Shown here: positions 16,712 to 25,444 of the stretch, piece after piece | Layout: each line of letters opens with the position of its first letter | Position numbering within the stretch: position 1 is the first letter of the stretch | Assembly (NCBI GenBank): GCA_964528875.1 | Contig: CAZGUI010000017.1 | Coordinates: 1 to 41,592 of the forward strand | Length of the DNA stretch: 41,592 bases | Reading direction: 5' to 3' | DNA from: Bacteroides_E sp964528875 | Lineage (GTDB): Bacteria; Bacteroidota; Bacteroidia; Bacteroidales; Bacteroidaceae | Translations under genes and position numbers: made by a program | The notes under the pieces: model-generated | What the model was told of the DNA's origin: nothing | Seen by the model: only the letters and a program-made list of their open reading frames with translations | The model's database searches: none

Positions 16712-17992
16712 TTAAAAGCTAAAAAGTGGATAAGCTTTCATTCTTTCATTAACTTCTTTTTTTACTTCAGCAATAACTTGTTCATTATCAACATTTGAAA
16801 GAACTTTTTCAATTAGTTCAGCAATAATAATCATTAAGTCTTCTTTTGCTCCACGTGTTGTAATTGCCGGAGTTCCTAAACGAATACCTGAAGTTTGGAA
16901 AGCCGAACGTGAATCGAAAGGAACCATGTTCTTATTAACAGTAATATCTGCTTTTTCTAAAGCTTTCTCTGCCACTTTTCCTGTTAGCTCCGGATATTTA
17001 TTGCGTAAATCAATTAGCATTAAGTGATTATCAGTACCTCTGGAAACCACACCAAAACCTCTTTTAATGAGCTCTTCTGATAGAACTTTGGCATTCTTTT
17101 GAACTTGAGTTTGGTATGCTTTATATTCAGGTTGTAGACATTCGTAAAATGACACAGCTTTAGCAGCAATGATATGCTCTAAAGGCCCCCCTTGGATACC
17201 AGGGAATACAGCAGAATCAAGAAGTTGAGACATCATTCTTACTTCACCTTTCATATTGGTTTTACCCCATGGATTTGGAAAGTCTTTACCAATTAAAATA
17301 ATACCTCCTCTAGGGCCACGTAGTGTTTTATGAGTGGTCGAAGTAACTATATGTGCATATTTGACAGGATTCTCTAATAGTCCTGCAGCAATCAACCCTG
17401 CAGTATGAGCCATGTCAACCATCAGGATTGCACCGATTTTATCGGCAATTGCTCTCATGCGTTTATAATCCCATTCACGAGAGTAAGCAGAACCTCCACC
17501 TACAATTAATTTTGGTCTTTCTCGTAAGGCAACCTCTTCCATCTGATCATAATCAACACAGCCTGTTTCCTCCACTACGTTGTATTCACAAGGAGTGTAA
17601 AGTATACCGGAAGTATTTACTGATGATCCGTGAGAAAGGTGACCTCCATGAGATAAATTTAATCCCATAAATTTATCTCCAGGTTGAAGTACTGCTAAAA
17701 ATACAGCAGCATTAGCTTGTGCTCCAGAGTGAGGTTGTACATTAGCCCATTCCGCTCCGAATATTTCTTTAGCACGGTCAATCGCTAATTGTTCCGATTG
17801 GTCAACAATTTCGCATCCCCCGTAATAGCGTCGCCCAGGATACCCTTCAGCATATTTATTTGTTAAATAGGAGCCCATGGCTTCCATTACTTGGTTACTT
17901 ACAAAGTTCTCTGACGCAATCAACTCAATGCCTCTTAATTGACGTTGATGTTCTTGCTCAATCAAGTCGAAAATTACATCGTCTCTTTTCAT
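16712..17992 (-). CDS. glyA: Serine hydroxymethyltransferase
   Basis: PLP enzyme that interconverts serine and glycine while loading a one-carbon unit on tetrahydrofolate. It has 426 residues, close to the norm. ELIASENF at 23-30, NKYAEGYPGRRYYGG at 45-59, and the cofactor-binding lysine in TSTTHKTLRGPRGG (Lys222) are all present, as is DMAHTAGLIA. It is last in a minus-strand run pyrB-pyrI-beta-barrel gene-glyA, 110 bases after the preceding gene, and may have its own promoter in that gap. A strong terminator follows. Confidence 0.97.
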   Translation of the reverse strand: MKRDDVIFDLIEQEHQRQLRGIELIASENFVSNQVMEAMGSYLTNKYAEGYPGRRYYGGCEIVDQSEQLAIDRAKEIFGAEWANVQPHSGAQANAAVFLAVLQPGDKFMGLNLSHGGHLSHGSSVNTSGILYTPCEYNVVEETGCVDYDQMEEVALRERPKLIVGGGSAYSREWDYKRMRAIADKIGAILMVDMAHTAGLIAAGLLENPVKYAHIVTSTTHKTLRGPRGGIILIGKDFPNPWGKTNMKGEVRMMSQLLDSAVFPGIQGGPLEHIIAAKAVSFYECLQPEYKAYQTQVQKNAKVLSEELIKRGFGVVSRGTDNHLMLIDLRNKYPELTGKVAEKALEKADITVNKNMVPFDSRSAFQTSGIRLGTPAITTRGAKEDLMIIIAELIEKVLSNVDNEQVIAEVKKEVNERMKAYPLFSF

Positions 17993-18040
17993 TGTGGTTA
18001 TGATCTCAGTTTATCAATGATAAAATATTATATAAACGCT

Positions 18041-18048
18041 CAAAATTA
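18041..18048 (-). promoter_or_regulatory. -7 box before glyA
   Basis: On the minus strand TAATTTTG matches TAnnTTTG, about 48 bases before the glyA start. The -33 region is weak. Confidence 0.4.
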
Positions 18049-18102
18049 TAGAAAAAGAATGGATATCTGAAGAAAGTATTAACAATAATGTTGTTATTAC
18101 CC

Positions 18103-18846
18103 TTAAAACATAATTCCTGCAGAAAAACTAATCACACTTTCTCTGCGATTGAATAAAATTTTTCCACTATTTGGTGTGGTTGAAGAAGGAGTGTACCTTA
18201 CCTCTTTTGAGATATTAGTAAAAGATTGTTCGTATCTAAAATCAAAGAATATTCTAGATATGTTTACACCAACACCAACTACAGCACCTATATTCAAAGG
18301 GTTTACCTTTTCTTCCATATCTTGAAAATCGAAATTATTAAACTCAATTTTACTTTTTCTATTCCATAGGTAAGCTATTTTTGGTCCTATAAAGAAAGCC
18401 ATACCATATGGCTTTTTATCTATGAAATTATACCCATAGAGTATTGGTAGCTCAATGTAGTGAATGTTAGATTCAATTGTAGCATAGCTGTAAGTAGCAT
18501 CTCTGGTACTTTGATATTTATCGAAGGATAGTTCCGAACGATTAATTTGGTAAGATAACTCAGGTTGAATAAAGTGCTTTTTGAAATTTACTCGCATAAA
18601 AGCTGTTACGTGATACCCGATTTTATAGTTAGTTTGGATTTCTTTAATAGCTATTCCATCAATCTCAAACTTGGAGATAAGATAACTAGTTGAGTTGAAT
18701 CCGGTTTTTACACCAAAACTAATCAGACCTTCTTCTTTCTTTGTTTCAATTTTATCCTTAGCTGCACTTTTTGATTCCTCTTGGCTATAAGTCCAAGAGG
18801 AAATACATATAAATAAAAAATAAAGTACTGCTTTTCTTACTATCAT
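18103..18846 (-). CDS. PorT-like outer-membrane beta-barrel protein
   Basis: A 247-residue exported protein. An N-terminal signal peptide ends near residue 21 (FLFICISSWTYSQ). A short Lys/Glu-rich linker (to about 40) is followed by alternating strands with aromatic ends, such as GVKTGFNSTSYL, HFIQPELSYQ, YIELPILYGYNF, GMAFFIGPKIAYLW and a terminal SFSAGIMF, typical of the small OMP_b-brl_2/PorT-like barrels of Bacteroidota. Its function is unknown. It lies between pyrI and glyA; the link with those enzymes is probably only transcriptional. Confidence 0.8.
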   Translation of the reverse strand: MIVRKAVLYFLFICISSWTYSQEESKSAAKDKIETKKEEGLISFGVKTGFNSTSYLISKFEIDGIAIKEIQTNYKIGYHVTAFMRVNFKKHFIQPELSYQINRSELSFDKYQSTRDATYSYATIESNIHYIELPILYGYNFIDKKPYGMAFFIGPKIAYLWNRKSKIEFNNFDFQDMEEKVNPLNIGAVVGVGVNISRIFFDFRYEQSFTNISKEVRYTPSSTTPNSGKILFNRRESVISFSAGIMF

Positions 18847-18877
18847 AAAGAAGGGTATTTAATAATGGGGTGTTACC

Positions 18878-19360
18878 TTATTCAGCTAATAGTTCTTGTT
18901 GAATAATAACAATCTCATCTCTATTTTGCTCTTTCTCACAGTAATGACAACGTACAACACAATTTTCTTTATCTATGACATGAAAAACAGTGTTCATCGG
19001 TTCATTGTTGGTAATACAGTTAGGATTGTTGCATTTTATGATGCTTTTTAGTTGGTCCGGCATATTGATTTCACGTTTCTCAACCACTTCATAATCTTTA
19101 ATGATGTTAAGTTTTACGTGGGGAGCAACCACTGATATACGGTTGATTTCTTCGTCGCAGAAAAACTTATCGGATACTTTGATAATACCTTTAGTTCCAA
19201 GTTTTCCACTTTTTAGATTATAGCCTATGGTTATATTATTAGTCATATACTCTAAATTAAGTAGTGTAACTACTGCAAAAAGTTTATCAGAAGGAATATG
19301 ATCGATTACCGTTCCATTTTCGAGAGCGGCTACTTGTAATTCTAGTTTCTTTTTATTCAT
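18878..19360 (-). CDS. pyrI: Aspartate carbamoyltransferase regulatory chain
   Basis: Regulatory subunit that binds CTP/ATP and adjusts the activity of the PyrB catalytic trimers. It has 160 residues. The N-terminal nucleotide-binding domain has VAALENGTVIDHIPSD near 10-25. The C-terminal zinc domain has four Cys at 110, 115, 138 and 141 (CNNPNC and CHYC), spaced as in the known enzyme. Its ATG overlaps the pyrB stop by four bases (ATGA), so the two subunits are translationally coupled. Confidence 0.96.
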   Translation of the reverse strand: MNKKKLELQVAALENGTVIDHIPSDKLFAVVTLLNLEYMTNNITIGYNLKSGKLGTKGIIKVSDKFFCDEEINRISVVAPHVKLNIIKDYEVVEKREINMPDQLKSIIKCNNPNCITNNEPMNTVFHVIDKENCVVRCHYCEKEQNRDEIVIIQQELLAE

Positions 19361-20307
19361 AATGTTTGTAGCTTTTCTGTTGAACTAATATCTTCTAATG
19401 TATAACCTAAGCAATCACATAAAATGGCTTGACGTGCATATAGTCCGTTTTTCGCTTGTTGAAAATAGTATGCTTTAGAACTAGAATCTACATCGTATGC
19501 AATTTCATTTACTCGGGGCAGTGGGTGAAGAATGCGTAAGTTATCTTTAGTATTCTTAAGCATTTCCCGGTGTAGAATGTATACGTTTTTCACTCGTTCA
19601 TACTCCATGATGTCACTAAATCTTTCCTTTTGCACTCTTGTCATGTATAGGATATCTGCTTTATTAATGATTTCAGGAGTAAATTCAATGTGTTCTTCGT
19701 ATGCAATGTTATGTTGTTTGCAGAATATTTTATATTCATTAGGCATCCGTAGTTCTTCAGGAGCAACAAACTGAAAGGTTGGATTAAAATGTCTCATAGC
19801 AAAGAGTAAAGAGTGAACAGTCCGTCCATACTTCAAATCACCCACTAAACAGATGTTTAGGTTTTCCAAGGTGTTTTGAGTCTTGCTAATAGACACTAAG
19901 TCAAGCATCGTTTGTGAAGGGTGTTGATTAGCACCATCTCCGGCATTCACTATGGGGATTGGAGCCACTTCGCTGGCATAACGTGCAGCACCTTCCAGAT
20001 GGTGTCTCATAACAATTATGTCAGCGTAATTACTTACCATCATAATGGTATCCTTTAGGCTTTCGCCTTTTGTGGAACTTGTTGCTTTAGGATCAGCAAA
20101 TCCAATAACACGAGCACCTAATCGGTTGGCAGCAGTTTCAAAACTTAAACGAGTACGTGTGGAAGGCTCAAAAAAGAGGGTGGCTACAATTTTGTTGTAA
20201 AGAACCTTTTCATTTGGGTGCTTCTCAAACCATTTAGCCATTTCGATAAGGTACAGAATCTTTTCTTTTGAGTAGTCGGCGATGGTTACTAAGCTATTGT
20301 TTATCAT
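19357..20307 (-). CDS. pyrB: Aspartate carbamoyltransferase catalytic chain
   Basis: Condenses carbamoyl phosphate with aspartate, the committed step of pyrimidine synthesis. It has 316 residues. The carbamoyl-phosphate loop FFEPSTRTRLSFETA has STRTR at 49-53; NAGDGANQHPSQTMLDL and the substrate loop HPLPRVNEI are also present. First gene of the minus-strand run pyrB-pyrI-beta-barrel-glyA. It diverges from the PBP1A gene across 244 bases that contain inverted repeats (see 20368-20429). Confidence 0.97.
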   Translation of the reverse strand: MINNSLVTIADYSKEKILYLIEMAKWFEKHPNEKVLYNKIVATLFFEPSTRTRLSFETAANRLGARVIGFADPKATSSTKGESLKDTIMMVSNYADIIVMRHHLEGAARYASEVAPIPIVNAGDGANQHPSQTMLDLVSISKTQNTLENLNICLVGDLKYGRTVHSLLFAMRHFNPTFQFVAPEELRMPNEYKIFCKQHNIAYEEHIEFTPEIINKADILYMTRVQKERFSDIMEYERVKNVYILHREMLKNTKDNLRILHPLPRVNEIAYDVDSSSKAYYFQQAKNGLYARQAILCDCLGYTLEDISSTEKLQTL

Positions 20308-20453
20308 ACAATTAAAGAACTTTTTGTTTATCTTGAGTTATTGACTGTAAAGATATGAAAAATGTTTTTAACACCATAGAAAAAGAGTTAACTTTGATAA
20401 TATATAGATTATCTTTACAAGAGTGTTAACCTCACTTAATAGAGAGGTATAAA

Positions 20454-20484
20454 TTGTGAAAGAAAAAGTTTTATTTTACTTTTG
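20454..20484 (+). promoter_or_regulatory. Promoter of the PBP1A operon (TTG-N20-TACTTTTG)
   Basis: TTG at 20454-20456 and TACTTTTG at 20477-20484, 20 bases apart, about 67 bases before the ATG. A second -7-like TAACTTTG lies further upstream at 20389-20396. Confidence 0.55.
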
Positions 20485-20551
20485 CATATCTTTATTATAG
20501 TATGGGATATACTTTAGTGGATTATATAGAAATAAACGGAATACATATAGA

Positions 20552-22903
20552 ATGATAAAATTTATAGTAAGAGGTCTTTGGGCTCTGTTTTTCATATCAA
20601 TTTTGGGAGTGGTACTTCTTTTCTTCTCCATTGCTAAAGGGTGGATTGGCTATATGCCTCCTGTTGAAGATTTGGAAAACCCCAATTATAAATTTGCAAC
20701 AGAAATTATCTCTGAAGATGGAGAGGTTTTAGGTACTTGGTCTTTAAGTACTGAAAATCGTATTTACGCATCTTACAATGAACTTTCTCCTCATTTAATA
20801 AAGGCTTTAATTGCAACTGAAGATATTCGATTTAAAAAACACTCAGGAATTGATGCCAAAGCAGTAGGACGTGCTGTTGTTAAACGAGGTTTGTTTTTTC
20901 AGAAAAATGCAGGTGGTGGTAGCACCATTACACAACAATTAACCAAATTGCTTTATTCGCCTCGAGCCAGTACTTTTGTTGAAAGACTTTCTCAAAAACC
21001 GGTAGAGTGGGTCATGGCTGTTAAGTTGGAACGCTATTATACCAAAGAAGAAATTCTAACGATGTATCTTAATAAATTCGACTTTTTAAATAATGCGGTA
21101 GGTATTAAAACAGCTGCATATACCTATTTTGGAGCAGAGCCTTCTACCTTAAAAATTGAAGAGGCTGCAACTCTGATTGGTATGTGTCAAAACCCTTCTC
21201 TCTATAATCCTTTACGATTCAATGAGCGATCAAAGGGGAGAAGAAATGTGGTTTTAGGTCAGATGTATAAGGCTAACTTCATTACTAAAGCTGAACGAGA
21301 TTCTTTAACAAAACTTCCTTTAGAGTTAGAATATCACCGTGTCGATCATAAAGAAGGTTTGGCTACTTATTTACGAGAGTATTTAAGAGGTGTGTTAACT
21401 GCAAAAGAGCCTATAAAGAAAAATTACAGAGGTTGGCAAATGCAGAAGTTCTACGAAGATTCTGTGGCTTGGGAAAATAACCCTCTGTTTGGTTGGTGTG
21501 AAAAAAACAAGAAAAAGAACGGTTCAAATTACAGTATTTATACTGATGGTTTGAAAATTTATACAACCATTAACTCTAAAATGCAACAGTATGCTGAAGA
21601 TGCAGTAGAAGAACATTTAGGGAATTATTTGCAAGAGAATTTCTTTAAAGAAAAGAAAGGTAGATCAAAAGCACCTTATACTAATCAACTAACTCAAGCA
21701 GAAGTTGATCAGATTATAAACCGATCGGTACGTCAAAGTGAGCGTTATCGGGTGTTAAAATCGGAAGGCTTGTCTGAAAGTGAGATAGAAAAAGTGTTTA
21801 ATACGCCTCATGAAATGTCCGTATTTACTTGGCACGGTGAGAAAGATACTATCTTGTCTCCTTTAGATTCTATCAAATACTACAAACACTTCTTGCGTAC
21901 CGGGTTTATGTCTATGGATCCCATCAATGGTCATGTAAAAGCTTATGTAGGAGGCCCCAATTATACCTATTTCCAATACGATATGGCTATGGTAGGACGT
22001 CGTCAAGTGGGATCTACTATTAAACCCTATCTTTATGCTTTAGCTATGGAAAATGGATTTACTCCTTGTGATCAGGTAAGACATGTAGAGCAAACCTTAA
22101 TTGATGGTAACGGTAAACCTTGGACACCTAGAACCAGTACAAGGAAAAAAGAGGGAGAAATGGTTTCCTTGCGTTGGGGATTGGCTAATTCCAGTAACTG
22201 GGTTTCAGCCTACTTAATGAGTAAATTAAATCCTTATGCTTTAGTACGTTTGATTCATAATTTCGGTGTGTTAAATCAACAAATTGATCCCACTGTATCT
22301 TTAAGTTTAGGGCCTTGTGAAATTTCTGTCGGAGAGATGACTAGTGCTTATACTGCTTTTGCTAATAAAGGTATTCGTGTTGAGCCCTTATTTGTTACCC
22401 GTATAGAAGATAATGACGGAAACGTGATAGCACGTTTTACTCCTGATATGGATGAAGTGATTAGTGCTTCCAGTGCCTATAAAATGCTGAATATGTTACA
22501 AGCTGTGATTAATGAAGGTACAGGGGGACGCGTACGTCGCTACGGAATTAATGCTGATGTAGGAGGTAAGACAGGTACAACAAATAGGAACTCCGATGGT
22601 TGGTTTATTGGGTTTACCCCTTCATTGGTTTCTGGTTGTTGGGTAGGTGGAGAAGAGCGTGATATTCATTTTGATACTATGTTCTATGGACAAGGTGCCT
22701 CCATGGCATTACCTATTTGGACCATCTATATGAAAAAGGTATTCGCTGATGAGACATTAGGTTATAGTGAAGAGGAGAGATTCACTTTCCCCGAACACTT
22801 TGATCCATGTAGCGATAATCCTTATTTGGAGTCTGACACGATTCAAACAAGAAGAACTAGTACACCGACGGTAAACTCCGGCATTGATAAGTTATTTGAC
22901 TAA
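20552..22903 (+). CDS. mrcA: Class A penicillin-binding protein 1A (transglycosylase/transpeptidase)
   Basis: Bifunctional peptidoglycan synthase anchored in the inner membrane. It has 783 residues. One N-terminal membrane helix spans about 9-29. The GT51 glycosyltransferase domain has ATEDIRFKKHSGID (catalytic Glu90), GGSTITQQLTKLL and KEEILTMYLNK. The transpeptidase domain has the three penicillin-binding motifs: STIK near 488 (nucleophile Ser488), SSN near 547-549 and KTGT near 673-676. The C-terminus ends with a short Thr-rich tail. The next gene starts one base after its stop, so it heads the unit PBP1A-folK/kdsB-M16. Confidence 0.95.
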   Translation: MIKFIVRGLWALFFISILGVVLLFFSIAKGWIGYMPPVEDLENPNYKFATEIISEDGEVLGTWSLSTENRIYASYNELSPHLIKALIATEDIRFKKHSGIDAKAVGRAVVKRGLFFQKNAGGGSTITQQLTKLLYSPRASTFVERLSQKPVEWVMAVKLERYYTKEEILTMYLNKFDFLNNAVGIKTAAYTYFGAEPSTLKIEEAATLIGMCQNPSLYNPLRFNERSKGRRNVVLGQMYKANFITKAERDSLTKLPLELEYHRVDHKEGLATYLREYLRGVLTAKEPIKKNYRGWQMQKFYEDSVAWENNPLFGWCEKNKKKNGSNYSIYTDGLKIYTTINSKMQQYAEDAVEEHLGNYLQENFFKEKKGRSKAPYTNQLTQAEVDQIINRSVRQSERYRVLKSEGLSESEIEKVFNTPHEMSVFTWHGEKDTILSPLDSIKYYKHFLRTGFMSMDPINGHVKAYVGGPNYTYFQYDMAMVGRRQVGSTIKPYLYALAMENGFTPCDQVRHVEQTLIDGNGKPWTPRTSTRKKEGEMVSLRWGLANSSNWVSAYLMSKLNPYALVRLIHNFGVLNQQIDPTVSLSLGPCEISVGEMTSAYTAFANKGIRVEPLFVTRIEDNDGNVIARFTPDMDEVISASSAYKMLNMLQAVINEGTGGRVRRYGINADVGGKTGTTNRNSDGWFIGFTPSLVSGCWVGGEERDIHFDTMFYGQGASMALPIWTIYMKKVFADETLGYSEEERFTFPEHFDPCSDNPYLESDTIQTRRTSTPTVNSGIDKLFD

Positions 22904-22904
22904 T

Positions 22905-24059
22905 GTGAGTGGAGCCCCAAAATATAGTATTTGGCTATCTATAGGTAGTAACGAGGATGCACAAGTCAACATGGATCAAGCTAAAATTCTTTTAGCTCGC
23001 ATTTTCAAGGATATTACATACAGTAGCTTGATGGAAACACATCCTATTGGGTTGGGAAATCCATCTTTGTTTCTTAATCAGGTAGCTTATTTGGTAACTA
23101 CATATAATCAGGAACAAATAATTTCTCATTTAAAGGAAATCGAACAACTGATTGGACGTAAGAAAGAAGATAAAGCCAAAGAAATTGTTCGGATTGATTT
23201 AGACCTTCTTATCTTCAATAGTCAGGAATTGAAAGAAGAAGACCTGAAAAGAGAATATATAAAACAAGGCATACAAGAAATAAGAAGAAATATGAAAGCT
23301 TTAAAATTTGTAGGAATTATCCCTGCCAGATATGCTTCAACTCGTTTCCCTGCTAAACCATTAGCTATTTTAGGAGGCAAGTCTGTAATACAACGTGTTT
23401 ATGAACAGGCTTCCAGTGTACTTAAAGATGTTTATGTGGCAACCGATGATCAACGCATTTTTGATGCAGTTGAGGCTTTTGGAGGTAAAGTCGTTATGAC
23501 ATCAACTTCCCATAAAAGTGGAACCGATCGCTGTAGAGAAGCTGTAGAGAAAACAGGAGTTGCATACGATGTAATAATTAATATTCAAGGAGATGAGCCT
23601 TTTATTCAGGCGTCGCAGCTAGAAACGTTAATGGATTGTTTTAATGACTCCACAACTCAGATAGCTACTCTGGTAAAACCTTTTGGAGAACATTCAACAT
23701 GGGAAGATTTACAAAATGCAAACAGTCCAAAGGTAGTTCTTGATAGTAAAGATTTTGCTCTCTATTTTAGTCGCTCAATAGTTCCTTTTTTTAGAGGTGA
23801 GGAGAAAGATAACTGGATAAAAAAACATACATATTATAAACACATAGGCTTGTATGCTTATCGATTAGAGGTATTAAATGAAATAACGTCATTGGCTCAA
23901 TCTTCTTTAGAAATTGCTGAATCCTTGGAGCAATTGAGATGGTTGGAGAATGGATATAAGATAAAAGTTGGACAGACTGATGTTGAAACCATTGGTATAG
24001 ATACTCCTGAAGATTTACAAAAAGCAGAAGAATACTTGGAACAGTTAAAAAAGAAATAA
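22905..24059 (+). CDS. Fused HPPK (FolK) and CMP-Kdo synthetase (KdsB)
   Basis: One uninterrupted frame joins two enzymes of unrelated pathways. Numbering here follows the GTG start at 22905, one base after the PBP1A stop (384 residues; TTG 22884 would be an alternative; no in-frame ATG precedes the HPPK motifs). Residues 1-128 are a short 6-hydroxymethyl-dihydropterin pyrophosphokinase: LSIGSNED at the start, METHPIGLGNPSLFLNQV, IGRKKEDKAKEIVRIDLDLL with the DLD metal ligands. It lacks the usual long C-terminal part. From residue 130 (ATG 23292) a full 255-residue KdsB follows, which activates Kdo for lipopolysaccharide: FVGIIPARYASTRFPAKPL, VYVATDD, NIQGDEPF. In the +1 frame a TAA at 23281 lies nine bases before the KdsB ATG, so the fusion may have arisen from a one-base indel at the end of folK. 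Confidence 0.85.
   Translation: MSGAPKYSIWLSIGSNEDAQVNMDQAKILLARIFKDITYSSLMETHPIGLGNPSLFLNQVAYLVTTYNQEQIISHLKEIEQLIGRKKEDKAKEIVRIDLDLLIFNSQELKEEDLKREYIKQGIQEIRRNMKALKFVGIIPARYASTRFPAKPLAILGGKSVIQRVYEQASSVLKDVYVATDDQRIFDAVEAFGGKVVMTSTSHKSGTDRCREAVEKTGVAYDVIINIQGDEPFIQASQLETLMDCFNDSTTQIATLVKPFGEHSTWEDLQNANSPKVVLDSKDFALYFSRSIVPFFRGEEKDNWIKKHTYYKHIGLYAYRLEVLNEITSLAQSSLEIAESLEQLRWLENGYKIKVGQTDVETIGIDTPEDLQKAEEYLEQLKKK
23292..24059 (+). other. kdsB: KdsB module with its own possible start codon
   Basis: 3-deoxy-manno-octulosonate cytidylyltransferase part of the fused frame. ATG 23292 starts exactly where free-standing KdsB proteins begin (MKALKFVGIIPARYASTRFP) and gives the normal length of 255 residues, so internal initiation could still make a separate KdsB. 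The upstream bases are purine-rich (AAGAAGAAAT), a weak ribosome site. Confidence 0.7.
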
Positions 24060-24064
24060 GTAAG

Positions 24065-25348
24065 ATGATGAAAAGAGATAGGACTATAGCTCCTAAAGTA
24101 AAAGCACTAACTAACGTAGAGTTCTTACACCCCATGAATATAACCTTATCAAATGGTATACCTTTAAAGGTAATAGATGTGGGGGTTCAAGATGTTGTTC
24201 GCATGGATGTGCTTTTTGAAGGAGGACAATGGCAACAAAAACAAAAGTTACAGTCTTTATTCACTAATCGTATGCTTCGCGAAGGTACTGCAAGATATTC
24301 CTCAGCTGAAATATCTAAACAGCTAGACTTTTATGGCTCTTGGATGGAGTTTGCTAATTATCCAAAGTACACCTCAATTACGCTCTACAGCTTGAATAAA
24401 TATGTCAATGAAACATTGGCTATTCTTCAGTCTGCAATTACAGAACCTTTATTTCCGGAAAAAGAGCTTTCAACTCTGAAAGACCGTTCCAAACAACAGT
24501 TTTTGGTGCATCTTTCCAGAGTTTCTTTTTTAGCTAATCGATTGCTTTTCCAATCTTTATATGGTGAAAAACACCCCTTGGGTATTCATACCAATCAAGA
24601 AGATTTTGAAAGAATAAATGTGGAGCTATTGCGTTCTTTCCATCAAGATTTTTATCACTCAGCCGGATGTACGTTCTTTTTATCCGGAAAGATTTCTTCA
24701 GGAGTACTGCAAAGTGTAGAGAATATTTTAGGAAAAGAGTCTTTTGGATTGAAAAAGAATTTGAATTCATCAGCTTTTTCTATCAATCCATCGGAAGAGA
24801 AACGAGTGACTGTAAAGAGAGATTCAGCGATGCAAAATGCAGTGCGTTTAGGAACATTGACGATTGGTCCTGATCATCCTGATTATTTAAATCTTCGTGT
24901 TTTAATTACTCTGTTTGGCGGCTATTTTGGTAGTCGCTTAATGTCTAATATTCGTGAAGATAAAGGCTATACTTATGGCATATCAGCATCTTTAATTCCT
25001 TATCCGGACAGTACCATATTTATGATTGCCAGTGATACCGATCCTAAATATGTAGACTCATTGATTCAAGAAGTATATCATGAAATGGATCGTTTAAAAT
25101 CAGATAAAGTATCAGAAGAAGAATTGTATAAGGTGAAGAATTATATGATAGGCGACCTATGTAGAAATTATGAAACGGCTTTCTCTATTGCAGATGCTTG
25201 GCTAACAGTTAAAACTTCAGCTTTGAATGCAAATTATTTTGAAGAGATGCTCAAAGCGATAGAAGAAATCACAGTAGATGATATTTATCAATTAGCTAAT
25301 CGCTATCTAAATAGTGATGATATGCGAGAAGTAGTAGTTGGTAAATAA
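24065..25348 (+). CDS. M16-family peptidase homolog lacking the zinc motif
   Basis: A 427-residue protein with the two-lobed M16 fold (mitochondrial processing peptidase/insulinase type). The N-terminal half has the strand and helix pattern LSNGIPLKVIDV... DVLFEGGQWQ, but where active members have HXXEH it reads LQSLFTNRMLREGT, so it cannot bind zinc in the normal way. The C-terminal half keeps NIREDKGYTYGIS, the R/Y pair that contacts substrate in M16B partner subunits. No signal peptide is visible. It may act as a non-catalytic partner of another M16 protein encoded elsewhere. ATG 24065 (with ATG 24068 next) is five bases after kdsB, in the same operon. Confidence 0.85.
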   Translation: MMKRDRTIAPKVKALTNVEFLHPMNITLSNGIPLKVIDVGVQDVVRMDVLFEGGQWQQKQKLQSLFTNRMLREGTARYSSAEISKQLDFYGSWMEFANYPKYTSITLYSLNKYVNETLAILQSAITEPLFPEKELSTLKDRSKQQFLVHLSRVSFLANRLLFQSLYGEKHPLGIHTNQEDFERINVELLRSFHQDFYHSAGCTFFLSGKISSGVLQSVENILGKESFGLKKNLNSSAFSINPSEEKRVTVKRDSAMQNAVRLGTLTIGPDHPDYLNLRVLITLFGGYFGSRLMSNIREDKGYTYGISASLIPYPDSTIFMIASDTDPKYVDSLIQEVYHEMDRLKSDKVSEEELYKVKNYMIGDLCRNYETAFSIADAWLTVKTSALNANYFEEMLKAIEEITVDDIYQLANRYLNSDDMREVVVGK

Positions 25349-25444
25349 TCCTAACGTAGAATAAAACGTAGTCTTATAAGGTTGGCTATTAAATTAAACT
25401 TTAGTAATATTGGCTCTAGTAAAAAGTACTCAAAGAAAGTAATA

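Noticed and set aside
25382..25444. Upstream extension of the MORN protein
   Set aside because: It begins with TTG and hides the clear signal peptide starting at ATG 25445.
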